Positions 44,662 to 53,375 of a stretch of 64,000 bases of DNA are shown in pieces (position 1 is the stretch's first letter; each line of letters begins with the position of its first letter). The stretch comes from SAR324 cluster bacterium (lineage in GTDB: Bacteria > SAR324 > NAC60-12), in the NCBI GenBank assembly GCA_028281495.1, contig JANQJU010000098.1, forward strand, positions 247,270-311,269, in the 5' to 3' direction. The notes below the pieces were generated by a model that worked only from the letters and a program-made list of their open reading frames with translations, did not search any database and was not told the origin of the DNA. A program made the translations under genes and the position numbers.

Positions 44662-44880
44662 TTAATTCTGAGAACTTTCTTCGTTAACTACCTTTGGTGC
44701 GATTTTTTCCTTATCACCATCCAAATTTTGATCGGATTCCTTTGCCAAGTTGGATTCTTTTTTAAAGTTGGTGATCATTTTACCCAAACCTTCTCCAATC
44801 ATTGGCAATTTCTTGGCACCAAAGAGTAGGACAACGATCGTCAAAACAATAATTAATTCCCAGATTCCTAAACCAAACAT
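44662..44880 (-). CDS. tatA: Sec-independent translocase subunit TatA
   Basis: This is a TatA/E-type subunit of the twin-arginine export pathway, 72 residues from the ATG at 44880. The N-terminus MFGLGIWELIIVLTIVVLLFGAKKLP is the membrane helix, hinge and amphipathic-helix start of TatA. The tail is charged and acidic. An upstream ATG (44922) would add 14 residues before the family-typical start and is unlikely. No tatB or tatC is nearby. Confidence 0.93.
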   Translation of the reverse strand: MFGLGIWELIIVLTIVVLLFGAKKLPMIGEGLGKMITNFKKESNLAKESDQNLDGDKEKIAPKVVNEESSQN

Positions 44881-44926
44881 GAGCGGTCCATATAAAAGCG
44901 GTGAAATTTGATTTACAAACAAAAAA

Positions 44927-44954
44927 AGTCTACCAAACCCCCATGTAATGTCAA
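44927..44954 (-). promoter_or_regulatory. Candidate sigma-70 promoter for tatA
   Basis: On the minus strand TTGACA (plus 44949-44954) and TAGACT (plus 44927-44932) are separated by 16 bases. The -35 is perfect and the -10 matches 4 of 6. A transcript would start about 40 bases before the tatA ATG. Confidence 0.45.
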
Positions 44955-44956
44955 GG

Positions 44957-44987
44957 AAACTTGCCTGACTAAAGCAGGAGTTTTTTT
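44957..44987 (+). terminator. Terminator-like hairpin between ispF and tatA
   Basis: AAACT (44957-44961) and CCTG (44964-44967) pair with CAGG (44975-44978) and AGTTT (44979-44983), with a two-base bulge and a 7-base loop, followed by T to 44987. The T-tract favours plus-strand transcripts, although no plus-strand gene ends here. It may also act weakly on ispF transcripts in the other direction. Confidence 0.45.
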
Positions 44988-45005
44988 CTTATATTTCAAT
45001 AAGTT

Positions 45006-45494
45006 TCATGGTGTTTGCTCTAACAAGACAATAGCCTGTGCAGCGATTCCTTCTCGGCGTCCAACAAAGCCTAAACCTTCCGTTGTAGTCGCCTTCACCG
45101 AAATATAATTGATGTCACTTTTTAAGCAATCAGCAATTCGTTGACGCATAGTTAAAATGTGAGGTTTCATTTTCGGTGCTTGTGCCATAATCGTGCAATC
45201 TAGATTGATCAATTGAAACTGGCGGTCACGAATCAGTTGATAGACTTTTCCCAAGAGAATCATGCTATCGATATTTTTATATTTAGTGTCTGTGTCGGGG
45301 AAATGTGTTCCCAAGTCACCTAAAGCAAGTGCTCCTAACAAAGCATCGGCGATGGCATGCAGCAATACATCTGCATCGGAATGCCCTTTCAAGCCTTTCT
45401 CAAATGGAATAGTGACACCGCCAATGATAAGAGGGCGATCGTTTGTAAGTGCGTGCACATCAAAGCCTATGCCAATACGTATGTTATTTTTCAT
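45006..45494 (-). CDS. ispF: 2-C-methyl-D-erythritol 2,4-cyclodiphosphate synthase
   Basis: This enzyme cyclises CDP-ME 2-phosphate to MEcPP in the non-mevalonate isoprenoid pathway. The 162-residue protein has the zinc ligands Asp12 and His14 in GFDVHA and His46 in SDADVLLHAI. It also has the DLGTHFPDTD segment and the C-terminal VKATTTEGLGFVGRREGIAAQA. The length is normal. It stands alone, without ispD, in front of tatA. Confidence 0.96.
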   Translation of the reverse strand: MKNNIRIGIGFDVHALTNDRPLIIGGVTIPFEKGLKGHSDADVLLHAIADALLGALALGDLGTHFPDTDTKYKNIDSMILLGKVYQLIRDRQFQLINLDCTIMAQAPKMKPHILTMRQRIADCLKSDINYISVKATTTEGLGFVGRREGIAAQAIVLLEQTP

Positions 45495-45742
45495 TTGAGA
45501 TTCTTTCGAATAATAATTTTTGTTTGATGGAGCCTATTAAATTGTCAGAAAAACGTTATAAAAATAACGAATTGTTTCTAAAGAGAAAAGGCTCTCTGAA
45601 ATACATTTTCACTTTAATAAATTCCTTGACCCCTCTTTACCGCTATGTTATTGCCTTCAACGAGGTTCAGGCAGTTGGCAAAAACGAGGTTTCTCTTCAT
45701 TATTCGGATATTTTTTGACCCACAAAATTCTCTCTATCTACT

Positions 45743-46231
45743 ATGGATTACGAACAAATTAGAAGCATCTTTATAGAAAATGCTTGGCTCAATGTAAACA
45801 TGGACTATGGGCTGCTCCATGTACAATTGGCGACTCCAATTTTAGTATTTTTTATTCTCTTATTTATGATTTTTATGTTGAACAAGTTGTTATTTCAGCC
45901 TGTTTTACAAACTTTGGATGGACGCCTAAAAATTATCGACGAAAGTAATAAAAGTGTTTCTTCTACAAAAGAAGAAATTGCTAAGTTAAGCCAAGAATAT
46001 GAGGAACAATTGGCGTCGGCCCGTGCTGAAATCAATCAAATGTATCAAGCTGCTCGCCAAGCTGCTCAGGAACGAAAAGATGAGATTCTTCAGCAAGCTC
46101 GCAAAGCTGGGGAAGAGGAAATTGAGAAAGGTCGAACTGCTCTTTCAGAAGAAATTCAGCAAGCCCGGAAACAACTCCAAAATGCTGCTCAGGATCTGGC
46201 GGAGCATACTACGGACCGTCTGTTAAATTAG
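45743..46231 (+). CDS. atpF': F1Fo ATP synthase b' subunit
   Basis: This is the peripheral-stalk subunit b' (162 residues) of the ATP synthase. A short N-terminal segment precedes the membrane helix (about 29-48, TPILVFFILLFMIFMLNKLLF) and a long charged coiled coil to the end. It pairs with the b subunit encoded next. I use the ATG at 45743; the Met at residue 20 is an alternative that would still keep the helix. It opens the atp operon. The upstream 248 bases (45495-45742) have no gene; they include CGTTAT-AAAA-ATAACG and a TTGACC at about 45626 that might be part of the operon promoter. Confidence 0.9.
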   Translation: MDYEQIRSIFIENAWLNVNMDYGLLHVQLATPILVFFILLFMIFMLNKLLFQPVLQTLDGRLKIIDESNKSVSSTKEEIAKLSQEYEEQLASARAEINQMYQAARQAAQERKDEILQQARKAGEEEIEKGRTALSEEIQQARKQLQNAAQDLAEHTTDRLLN

Positions 46232-46252
46232 AGCCTCCAATTTTAGATTTGG

Positions 46253-46819
46253 ATGAGACAAATGAAAAAAATAAACATTTTTTTTACCTACCTATTGTTC
46301 ATTTCTCCTCTCTTTTTCATAGCCTATGCCGCTGGAGAAGATTCCGGCTCTTCTCCATTAGAGTTCGTCTTCAGAGTTATGAACTTTTTAATCTTAGTTG
46401 GTATTTTATATTATTTTGCCAAAAAGCCGGTAGGGGCTGGTCTAAAAAGCTCGGCCGAAATGGCGAAGAAAAATTTGGAAGAGGCAAGAGAAGCAAAGAA
46501 ACAGGCAGAAGCTGAATTGCAAGGTTTCCAAGAGAAGCTGTCCAACATGAAACAAGAGGCGGAATCCTTAGTGGCAAATGCCCAAAAAGATGCTGAAAAC
46601 GAAAAAGAACGTATCATTGCCGAAGCAGAAGCTTTAGCCAATAGAATGAAAGAACAGGCAAAGTTTTCTATCGATCAAGAGTTTCGTAAAGCTGAATTGG
46701 AACTGAGGCAATGGGTTGCCAAAGAAGCAGTACAAATTGCTGAAGAAATGATTAAGAAAAAAATCGACGATAATTACCAAGAAAAATTAGTGAAAGATTA
46801 TATCAGTCAACTGAACTAA
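46253..46819 (+). CDS. atpF: F1Fo ATP synthase b subunit
   Basis: This is the peripheral-stalk subunit b, 188 residues. A signal-like hydrophobic N-terminus (about 6-26, ending AYAAG) is followed by a second membrane segment (about 38-57) and a long Glu/Lys/Ala coiled coil. The extra N-terminal hydrophobic stretch is typical of deltaproteobacterial b subunits. Start options are the ATG at 46253 and one three codons later. It follows the b' gene by 21 bases and precedes atpH by 10. Confidence 0.92.
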   Translation: MRQMKKINIFFTYLLFISPLFFIAYAAGEDSGSSPLEFVFRVMNFLILVGILYYFAKKPVGAGLKSSAEMAKKNLEEAREAKKQAEAELQGFQEKLSNMKQEAESLVANAQKDAENEKERIIAEAEALANRMKEQAKFSIDQEFRKAELELRQWVAKEAVQIAEEMIKKKIDDNYQEKLVKDYISQLN

Positions 46820-46829
46820 GGGGGCTACA

Positions 46830-47372
46830 TTGAGTCAGATTGTTATTGCAAAACGTTATGCAAAGGCACTTTTCAATCTTGCAAAAAAAGAGCGCAATTT
46901 AGAGACGCTCCAAGAAGATCTTTCTGAGTTAGCTTCTGCTTTTAAGACGTCTTTAGACCTACAAAAGATTTTAGCAGATACTAAAGTCCCGTCAAAAGTT
47001 AAGAAGGACGTGATTGATCAAATCTTGGATAAATATCAGTTACACCCTCTCGTATGTACTTTTGCGAAGTACCTCCTCTCTAAAAATCGAATTATTATCT
47101 TACCCGATGTCGAAACTGTTTTCGCAAATTTGGTCAGAGAAAGTCTGGGATATTTAGAAGCAGAAATTACAGTAGCAGTCGATTTGCCATCTTCCTTAAA
47201 GGATAAACTTATTGCACAACTTTCGAAACAGTCTGGTAAAAAGGTTAATGTTACCGTGAAGGTCGATCCCTCGATTATCGGAGGTGTAGTTACTCGTATT
47301 GGCTCGGTAGTTATTGACGGCAGCATCCGTAACCAACTAACCCGTGTTCATCAATCTATTGCAAGAGGTTAA
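46830..47372 (+). CDS. atpH: F1Fo ATP synthase delta subunit
   Basis: This subunit links F1 to the peripheral stalk. The 180-residue protein has the family-typical start VIAKRYAKALFNLAKKE and the C-terminal KVDPSIIGGVVTRIGSVVIDGSIRNQL. The start codon is TTG at 46830, preceded by AAGGGGGCTACA. It is separated from atpA by only six bases. Confidence 0.94.
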   Translation: MSQIVIAKRYAKALFNLAKKERNLETLQEDLSELASAFKTSLDLQKILADTKVPSKVKKDVIDQILDKYQLHPLVCTFAKYLLSKNRIIILPDVETVFANLVRESLGYLEAEITVAVDLPSSLKDKLIAQLSKQSGKKVNVTVKVDPSIIGGVVTRIGSVVIDGSIRNQLTRVHQSIARG

Positions 47373-47378
47373 ATCACC

Positions 47379-48887
47379 ATGAAAATCAGAGCAGAAGAAA
47401 TCAGTGCTATTATTCAACAACAAATCGAAAACTTCGACAAAGCACCAACAAGTCTAGAAGTTGGCACGGTCTTACAGGTTGGTGATGGGATTGCAAGAAT
47501 CTATGGGTTAGATAGCGTGGCTGCCGGAGAGTTAGTAGAATTTCCGGATGGGACTGTTGGGATGGCTTTGAACCTAGAAGAAGATAACGTTGGGGTAGTG
47601 ATTTTTGGAAGCGACCGAAATATCAAAGAGGGCGATGAAGTCAAACGAACCAATCGTATTGCTGAAGTGCCAGTTGGAGAAGCTTTGCTTGGTCGCGTTG
47701 TCGATCCACTTGGACAACCTATTGATGGAAAAGGTCCATTGAATACTTCGGAAACCCGTCGTTTGGAAGTGATTGCTCCAGGGATTGTGACTCGCAAATC
47801 AGTACACGAAACAATGTCTACTGGCTTGAAAGCCATTGATGCCATGGTTCCTGTTGGACGAGGGCAACGAGAATTGATCATTGGAGACCGCCAAACAGGA
47901 AAAACTGCCATTGCTCTGGATACGATTATCAATCAAAAAGGTGGAGATCTTATTTGTATTTACATTGGTATTGGACAAAAACGTTCCACGATGGCTCAAA
48001 TCGTCCAGAAACTCGAAGATTATGGCGCAATGGAATACACAATCATCGTTGCTGCAACAGCTTCCGAGCCAGCGCCGCTACAATTTTTGGCACCCTATTC
48101 TGGGGTATCAATGGGTGAGTATTTTCGTGATAAAGGTCAACACGTATTGTGCATCTACGATGATCTCTCCAAACAGGCGGTTGCATATCGCCAGTTGTCG
48201 TTACTTCTAAGACGTCCCCCCGGCCGTGAGGCATATCCAGGGGATGTATTCTATCTCCATAGCCGTCTTTTAGAACGCGCCTGTAAACTTAACGAAAATT
48301 TCGGTTCTGGCTCACTGACAGCATTGCCTGTGATCGAAACACAGGCGGGCGATGTTTCGGCATATATCCCTACGAATGTGATTTCAATTACAGACGGCCA
48401 AATTTTCTTGGGTAGTGATTTGTTCAACTCGGGGGTACGACCTGCTATCAACGTTGGGCTTTCTGTTTCGCGTGTAGGTGGTTCGGCTCAAGTGAAAGCG
48501 ATGAGGCAAGTAGCCGGAACATTACGATTGGATTTGGCTCAATACCGAGAAAAAGAAGCATTTGCCCAATTCGGAAGTGATCTCGATAAAGCCACGCAGC
48601 GTCAGCTGGCTAGGGGAGAACGCTTAGTAGAAACGTTGAAGCAGCCTCAATACAGTCCTATGCCTTGGATCGATCAGGTGATTATCATTTTTGCAGCTAC
48701 CAATGGCTACTTAGATCCTTACCCAGTGTCGGCAGTGCGAAAATTTGAGACAGAGTTGTTGAATTTCTTCAGCTCCCAAGAAGCTGCGCTCAAAAAAGAT
48801 TTAGAAGAAAAGCGTACGTTTAACGATGATCTGAAAAAACGTATGAAAAGTGCCATCGAGAAGTTTTCCCAAAACTTTTCTGCATAG
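47379..48887 (+). CDS. atpA: F1Fo ATP synthase alpha subunit
   Basis: This is the non-catalytic nucleotide-binding F1 subunit, 502 residues. Walker A GDRQTGKT is at 169-176. The signature PAINVGLSVSRVGGSAQ and the C-terminal YPVSAVRKFETELLNFF are present. The length is that of bacterial alpha subunits. It is the fourth gene of the atp operon. Confidence 0.98.
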   Translation: MKIRAEEISAIIQQQIENFDKAPTSLEVGTVLQVGDGIARIYGLDSVAAGELVEFPDGTVGMALNLEEDNVGVVIFGSDRNIKEGDEVKRTNRIAEVPVGEALLGRVVDPLGQPIDGKGPLNTSETRRLEVIAPGIVTRKSVHETMSTGLKAIDAMVPVGRGQRELIIGDRQTGKTAIALDTIINQKGGDLICIYIGIGQKRSTMAQIVQKLEDYGAMEYTIIVAATASEPAPLQFLAPYSGVSMGEYFRDKGQHVLCIYDDLSKQAVAYRQLSLLLRRPPGREAYPGDVFYLHSRLLERACKLNENFGSGSLTALPVIETQAGDVSAYIPTNVISITDGQIFLGSDLFNSGVRPAINVGLSVSRVGGSAQVKAMRQVAGTLRLDLAQYREKEAFAQFGSDLDKATQRQLARGERLVETLKQPQYSPMPWIDQVIIIFAATNGYLDPYPVSAVRKFETELLNFFSSQEAALKKDLEEKRTFNDDLKKRMKSAIEKFSQNFSA

Positions 48888-48914
48888 CTCAAACCTTTTA
48901 AACGTTAGTGAAAG

Positions 48915-49772
48915 ATGGCCAGCTTAAAAGAAATTCGTACTCGCATAACGAGTGTCAAAAATACGCAAAAAATCACCAGCGCGATGAAAATGGTCTCGGC
49001 CGCAAAATTGAAACGTGCTGAAGATAGTTTTAAAGAAGCTTCTCCGTATGCCACCAAATTGAAACAGGTGGTTTCTACATTGAGTTCTCGTTTTCAAGAA
49101 GAAGACCACCCTTTATTTGCAAAATCTGATGGAAATCGTACTGCAGTAATTTTAGTGACTTCTGATCGAGGTTTGTGTGGAGGGTTCAACTCGAATCTCT
49201 GTAAAGCCTTATCCAACCGCTTAAATGAAGAAAAAATTGATCAGGCGCAGATTACCACGATTGGCCGAAAAGGAAGGGATTTCTTTAAGCATTTCAATCA
49301 TAGCATTGTAGAAAGCCATATCTCTGTGCCTGCGGATGAACAAGCGAAGGTGGTTAAAGAGGTGGTACAAAAACATGTGGAAAAGTTTGAAAAGAAAGAA
49401 ATAGATCGAGTTTATTTGGTCTATGCTCACTTTTTGAGTGTGCTTTCCCAAGAGCCAACTATTGATGTGCTGCTACCGATTGAGCCTCCGACGATGGAGG
49501 AGACGGAAGCGGATAGTCGAGAGGTTTTGTTTGAACCTTCGCCTGAAAAGATTTTAGATACGTTGCTCAGAAAATATGTGGAAAATCAGTTGGAAGTTGC
49601 ATGGTTGGATTCTATTGCAGGAGAACACGCTGCAAGAATGACTGCAATGGATGCAGCAACCAATAATGCGGGCGAATTGATTAGTAAACTTCAACTCTAC
49701 TATAACCGCACACGACAAGCCGCGATTACTAAAGAATTGATAGAGATTGTGAGTGGTGCAGAGAGTTTATAA
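48915..49772 (+). CDS. atpG: F1Fo ATP synthase gamma subunit
   Basis: This is the rotor shaft of F1, 285 residues. It has the conserved N-terminus LKEIRTRITSVKNTQKIT and AMKMVSAAKL, the Rossmann-like ILVTSDRGLCGGFN in the middle, and the C-terminal MTAMDAATNNAGELISKL that enters the alpha-beta ring. It lies between atpA and atpD as usual. Confidence 0.97.
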   Translation: MASLKEIRTRITSVKNTQKITSAMKMVSAAKLKRAEDSFKEASPYATKLKQVVSTLSSRFQEEDHPLFAKSDGNRTAVILVTSDRGLCGGFNSNLCKALSNRLNEEKIDQAQITTIGRKGRDFFKHFNHSIVESHISVPADEQAKVVKEVVQKHVEKFEKKEIDRVYLVYAHFLSVLSQEPTIDVLLPIEPPTMEETEADSREVLFEPSPEKILDTLLRKYVENQLEVAWLDSIAGEHAARMTAMDAATNNAGELISKLQLYYNRTRQAAITKELIEIVSGAESL

Positions 49773-49808
49773 TCCAGTGAATTGATAACTTAAGATAAGA
49801 GGCACGGG

Positions 49809-51212
49809 ATGAACACAGGTAAAATTGTCCAAGTAATGGGTCCAGTAGTAGATGTTGCATTCGAATCAGAGAATCTACCGACCATTTTTAACGCTTTAGA
49901 AATTAATTATGAACTGGATGGACAGCAGACAAAGTTGATCTGTGAAGTGCAGCAGCATCTAGGTGAAAATACCGTACGGACGGTTTCAATGGGATCGACA
50001 GACGGATTGGCTCGTGGCATGGAGGCAACCGATTTGGCTGGTCCTATCAGTGTGCCAGTAGGACGAGGGGTACTGGGAAGAATTTTGAATGTCACTGGAG
50101 ATCCAGTTGATGAAGCAGGAGACGTTCAACATGATTCCCGTTGGCCTATCCACCGCGAACCTCCAGTTTTTGATGAACAAGAAACGACTCCCCAAATGTT
50201 TGTCACTGGCGTGAAGGTCCTTGACCTATTATGCCCTTTCTCTAAAGGTGGGAAAATTGGGCTGTTTGGTGGTGCCGGAGTAGGGAAAACGGTCGTGATT
50301 ATGGAACTTATTCGTAATATCGCTGCGGAACACGGAGGGTTTTCTGTGTTTGCGGGAGTGGGAGAGCGAACTCGAGAAGGCAATGATTTGTGGAATGAGA
50401 TGAGTGAGTCTGGGGTTCTCGACAAAACTTGTCTTGTTTATGGCCAGATGAATGAGCCTCCAGGAGCACGAGCTCGTGTGGCATTGAGTGGTCTTACTAT
50501 TGCGGAGTACTTTCGTGACGAAGAAAATGCAGATGTATTGATGTTTGTGGATAATATCTTTCGTTTTACTCAGGCTGGTTCTGAGGTGTCTGCCCTCTTA
50601 GGTCGTATCCCTTCAGCGGTAGGCTATCAGCCGACTCTTTCTACGGAAATGGGGGCTTTACAAGAACGGATTACCACTACGAAGAAAGGCTCAATTACCT
50701 CCGTACAGGCAGTCTATGTGCCGGCTGACGATTTGACGGACCCGGCCCCTGCAACCACATTTTCTCACTTGGATGCGACGGTTGTTCTTTCGCGTGCGAT
50801 TTCAGAATTGGGAATTTACCCTGCTGTGGATCCTTTGGATTCGACTTCTCGAATCTTGTCTCCAGATGTCGTGGGGGAAGAGCACTATGGAACGGCACGA
50901 GCAGTTCAACAAGTCCTGCAAAAGTATAAGGACTTGCAAGATATCATTGCGATTTTGGGTATGGATGAATTGTCTGAAGAAGATAAGGCTACTGTGGCAC
51001 GTGCTCGAAAGATTCAACGCTTTCTCTCTCAGCCTTTCTTTGTTGCAGAGCAATTTACGAATATTTCGGGAGAGTATGTCGATATCAAGGATACTGTGAA
51101 AGGTTTTCAAGAAATCTTAGATGGCAAGCATGATGATCTGCCTGAACAGGCCTTTTATTTAGTAGGTTCAATTGAGCAGGCTCGTGAAAAAGCGAAGACA
51201 CTCGCCGATTGA
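49809..51212 (+). CDS. atpD: F1Fo ATP synthase beta subunit
   Basis: This is the catalytic F1 subunit, 467 residues. Walker A GGAGVGKT is at 154-161, with the catalytic Glu in GERTREGNDL. The PALSTEMG-type loop appears as YQPTLSTEMG. The DELSEEDK segment is also present; in F1 this region touches the gamma and epsilon subunits. The length is standard. It precedes atpC by 61 bases. Confidence 0.98.
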   Translation: MNTGKIVQVMGPVVDVAFESENLPTIFNALEINYELDGQQTKLICEVQQHLGENTVRTVSMGSTDGLARGMEATDLAGPISVPVGRGVLGRILNVTGDPVDEAGDVQHDSRWPIHREPPVFDEQETTPQMFVTGVKVLDLLCPFSKGGKIGLFGGAGVGKTVVIMELIRNIAAEHGGFSVFAGVGERTREGNDLWNEMSESGVLDKTCLVYGQMNEPPGARARVALSGLTIAEYFRDEENADVLMFVDNIFRFTQAGSEVSALLGRIPSAVGYQPTLSTEMGALQERITTTKKGSITSVQAVYVPADDLTDPAPATTFSHLDATVVLSRAISELGIYPAVDPLDSTSRILSPDVVGEEHYGTARAVQQVLQKYKDLQDIIAILGMDELSEEDKATVARARKIQRFLSQPFFVAEQFTNISGEYVDIKDTVKGFQEILDGKHDDLPEQAFYLVGSIEQAREKAKTLAD

Positions 51213-51273
51213 TTGTACCAAGGTTTGGTTGATCACCCCAAAAAAATAAACAATCAGTGGACTGATCCAGAGC

Positions 51274-51696
51274 ATGGAAAATTTACAGATAGAAATTGTA
51301 ACTTCACGAAAGAAATTAATAGAAGAAGATTTTGTCGATTGGGTGACTCTGCCAGGGAGTGAAGGGGAATTGGGAATTTTAAAAGATCACATTCCCCTAT
51401 TAACCACTTTGGATTCCGGAGTCTTGACGTATCAAACGGGAGGAAAACGCCATGCAGTTGCTGTCCATTGGGGATATGCCCAAGTCGATAATAATCGTGT
51501 AACGGTTCTGGCAGAGCTTGCAGAAAAAGCCGAGGAAATCGATTTAGCTCGTGCTCAATCTGCTCAACAAAAAGCTCAAGGCTTGTTAGTTTCGGTTCGA
51601 GATAGTTCTGATGCAGAAGAACAAAAAAGATTGGATCGTTATGAAGCCAAACTAAAACGATCTCTCACCCGACAGACGGCAGCCAAATCGGGTTAA
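51274..51696 (+). CDS. atpC: F1Fo ATP synthase epsilon subunit
   Basis: This is the regulatory rotor subunit of F1, 140 residues. The N-terminal beta sandwich (about 1-85; SGEGELGIL-type stretch seen as GSEGELGILKDHIPLLT) is followed by a two-helix C-terminal part. It closes the atp operon. A perfect inverted repeat lies about 70 bases downstream. Confidence 0.95.
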   Translation: MENLQIEIVTSRKKLIEEDFVDWVTLPGSEGELGILKDHIPLLTTLDSGVLTYQTGGKRHAVAVHWGYAQVDNNRVTVLAELAEKAEEIDLARAQSAQQKAQGLLVSVRDSSDAEEQKRLDRYEAKLKRSLTRQTAAKSG

Positions 51697-51767
51697 GGCT
51701 GTCCTATCTTCAATTACCTGCCTCCATCCCTACTATTGCTTTTTGAGTTTCCTTCCAATCCATGTTG

Positions 51768-51792
51768 TGTAGGAAACATTAAGTTTCCTACA
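51768..51792 (+). terminator. Perfect 10-bp hairpin downstream of atpC
   Basis: TGTAGGAAAC (51768-51777) pairs perfectly with GTTTCCTACA (51783-51792) around a 5-base loop. It lies between atpC and cutA and is followed by no T-tract. An imperfect direct repeat, TCCATGTTGTG / TCCATATTGTG, flanks it. It could be a rho-dependent 3' structure or an operator for cutA. Confidence 0.5.
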
Positions 51793-51852
51793 GATCCATA
51801 TTGTGGTGAGAACTCACAGTTGTCTGCAAAATTTTGTGTTGTGAAGGGAAAC

Positions 51853-52185
51853 ATGTCGGATGCCTTGAATCTCGTCTATATGACCACACGAGATAAAAAT
51901 GAAGCGATTCAGATTGGAAGACTCTTAGTGGAAAAACGGCTGGTGGCCTGCGTGAATATCCTCGACAACATGACATCGATTTATCAATGGCAGGGAAATA
52001 TAGAAGAAGATCAAGAAACGGTTATGATTGCCAAAACTCGTCAAGATCTCTTTGAAGAGGTAGTGTCTACTGTAAAAGCCCATCACAGCTACGATTGTCC
52101 TTGCATCGTTGCTGTACCGATTGCAGAAGGTAATCCAGAATACTTAGCGTGGCTGGTCCAAGAAACTAAAACGGATCTGGAATGA
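51853..52185 (+). CDS. cutA: CutA1-like divalent ion tolerance protein
   Basis: This is a small trimeric CutA-family protein of about 110 residues. I chose the ATG at 51853 because AAGGGAA lies just before it and the family starts there (LVYMTTRDKNEAIQIGRLLVEKRLVACVNIL). The upstream in-frame translation to 51736 covers the inverted repeat and is not CutA-like. The conserved core continues with SIYQWQGNIEED and IVAVPIAEGNPEYLAWL. Its role is debated; in E. coli it is linked to copper tolerance. The stop lies inside the first copy of a 21-bp tandem repeat. Confidence 0.92.
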   Translation: MSDALNLVYMTTRDKNEAIQIGRLLVEKRLVACVNILDNMTSIYQWQGNIEEDQETVMIAKTRQDLFEEVVSTVKAHHSYDCPCIVAVPIAEGNPEYLAWLVQETKTDLE

Positions 52186-52217
52186 GGATGCTCAAGTCTG
52201 GAATGAGGATGCTCAAG
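52176..52217. repeat. Exact 21-bp tandem duplication at the cutA / STAS gene junction
   Basis: TCTGGAATGAGGATGCTCAAG occurs twice in a row (52176-52196 and 52197-52217). The first copy contains the cutA stop (TGA 52183-52185). The second contains the stop of the convergent STAS gene (52213-52215 on the minus strand). Each copy carries both stop signals, so the duplication separated two gene ends that previously almost met. Confidence 0.9.
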
Positions 52218-52554
52218 ATGCACCTTGTTGGGTGATCGCATTAATATCTGCATAGATGTCAAAAATTGCATCCATCTTCGTAATCTGAAATAGAGCAGCC
52301 ACTTTAGTATTGAGGTTACCAATCGCCAGACTACCTTGAGCTTTCTGGGTACTCCGCAAGACAGCAGCCAGTGCACCAAATCCTGAGCTGGTGACGATTT
52401 TCACTTTTCCCATATCAACAACAAGGTGCTTTTGATTTTCTTCAATCAAGCTCTTGAGGGCATTTTTAAATTCATTTGAGTTGGTGTGATCTAAATAGTG
52501 ATCATGCAGATGAACGATGCAATAATTTCCTGCTTTTGATGTATCAAATTGCAT
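52213..52554 (-). CDS. STAS-domain anti-sigma-factor antagonist-like protein
   Basis: This small single-domain protein of 113 residues resembles SpoIIAA/RsbV. It has YCIVHLHDHYLDHTNSNEFK, then HLVVDMGKVKIVTSSGFGALAAV, which contains the serine normally phosphorylated by a partner kinase (SSGFGAL). I chose the ATG at 52554 because AAGGA is well placed; another ATG lies 15 bases upstream. No kinase of the HATPase type is adjacent. The SpoIIE-type phosphatase at 58294 could be its partner in a partner-switch circuit; that is inference. Confidence 0.85.
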   Translation of the reverse strand: MQFDTSKAGNYCIVHLHDHYLDHTNSNEFKNALKSLIEENQKHLVVDMGKVKIVTSSGFGALAAVLRSTQKAQGSLAIGNLNTKVAALFQITKMDAIFDIYADINAITQQGAS

Positions 52555-52616
52555 AGCAGATCCTTCCATAGAGTAACTGTCGTGAAGACGAAAAATGGAT
52601 AAAGCCTAGAAAGGGG

Positions 52617-53330
52617 TTATTCATTCGGTTTCATAAACTTGGGGTTATTTCCAGCAATCACAATCGTAATTTCCCCTTTAACTTTCTTGGATTTGAATTG
52701 CTCAGAAAGATCTTTTAAGAACCCACGGTGAGTTTTTTCAAACTTCTTTGTTAATTCTACACAGATTGCAGCTTTCCGATTCCCTAGAACTTCATAAGCA
52801 GATTCTAAAAACCCACCAATTCGATGAGGGGATTCAAAGAATACCAGAGTGTGAGGAACCTCTACTTCCATTGCTAAGAATTTTTTTCGTGCCCCCACTT
52901 TTCTGGGCACAAAGCCTTTAAAAGTATAACTTGCAGTAGATAGTCCTGAAACAACTAATGCGGTTGCAACGGCACTGGGACCGGGAATGACGTCAATCGG
53001 AAACCCTGCCTCTATTGCGGCTGCAATAATCTTGTACCCTGGATCACTGATTCCGGGAGAGCCTGCATCTGAGCACAAACCTACGGAGCTTCCTTCTTGT
53101 AAAAGGTCTAATATCCGTTTGCCAGATTTTTCTTCATTGTGTTCATGGTAAGAAAATATTTGTTGCGGACTGTTCAGCTGGTAACGTTCAAAAATCTTTC
53201 GAGTTTGTCGAGTGTCTTCACAAGCGAGTGCATCGACCTCACTTAAGATGCGGACAGCTCGATATGTCATATCTTCCATATTGCCTATGGGTGTTGAAAC
53301 AATAAATAAGGTGCCTATATGATCATCCAT
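52617..53330 (-). CDS. rsmI: 16S rRNA (cytidine-2'-O)-methyltransferase RsmI
   Basis: This is a tetrapyrrole-methylase-fold enzyme that methylates the 2'-O of C1402 in 16S rRNA. The 237-residue protein has IVSTPIGNMEDMTYRA near residue 10, ACEDTRQTRKI, VGLCSDAGSPGISDPG and IPGPSAV, all diagnostic of RsmI. SAM binding is in this fold. It is slightly shorter at the C-terminus than E. coli RsmI (286). It stands on the minus strand before the STAS gene, 62 bases apart. Confidence 0.95.
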   Translation of the reverse strand: MDDHIGTLFIVSTPIGNMEDMTYRAVRILSEVDALACEDTRQTRKIFERYQLNSPQQIFSYHEHNEEKSGKRILDLLQEGSSVGLCSDAGSPGISDPGYKIIAAAIEAGFPIDVIPGPSAVATALVVSGLSTASYTFKGFVPRKVGARKKFLAMEVEVPHTLVFFESPHRIGGFLESAYEVLGNRKAAICVELTKKFEKTHRGFLKDLSEQFKSKKVKGEITIVIAGNNPKFMKPNE

Positions 53331-53375
53331 AATTAACTGTGCTTGGCTTGGTTTACATTTTGGAAATGTCTCTGC

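Noticed and set aside
45449..45718. Plus-strand frame in the ispF-atp gap
   Set aside because: It overlaps the 5' end of ispF and reads as low-complexity AT-driven sequence; the gap is better seen as a promoter region.
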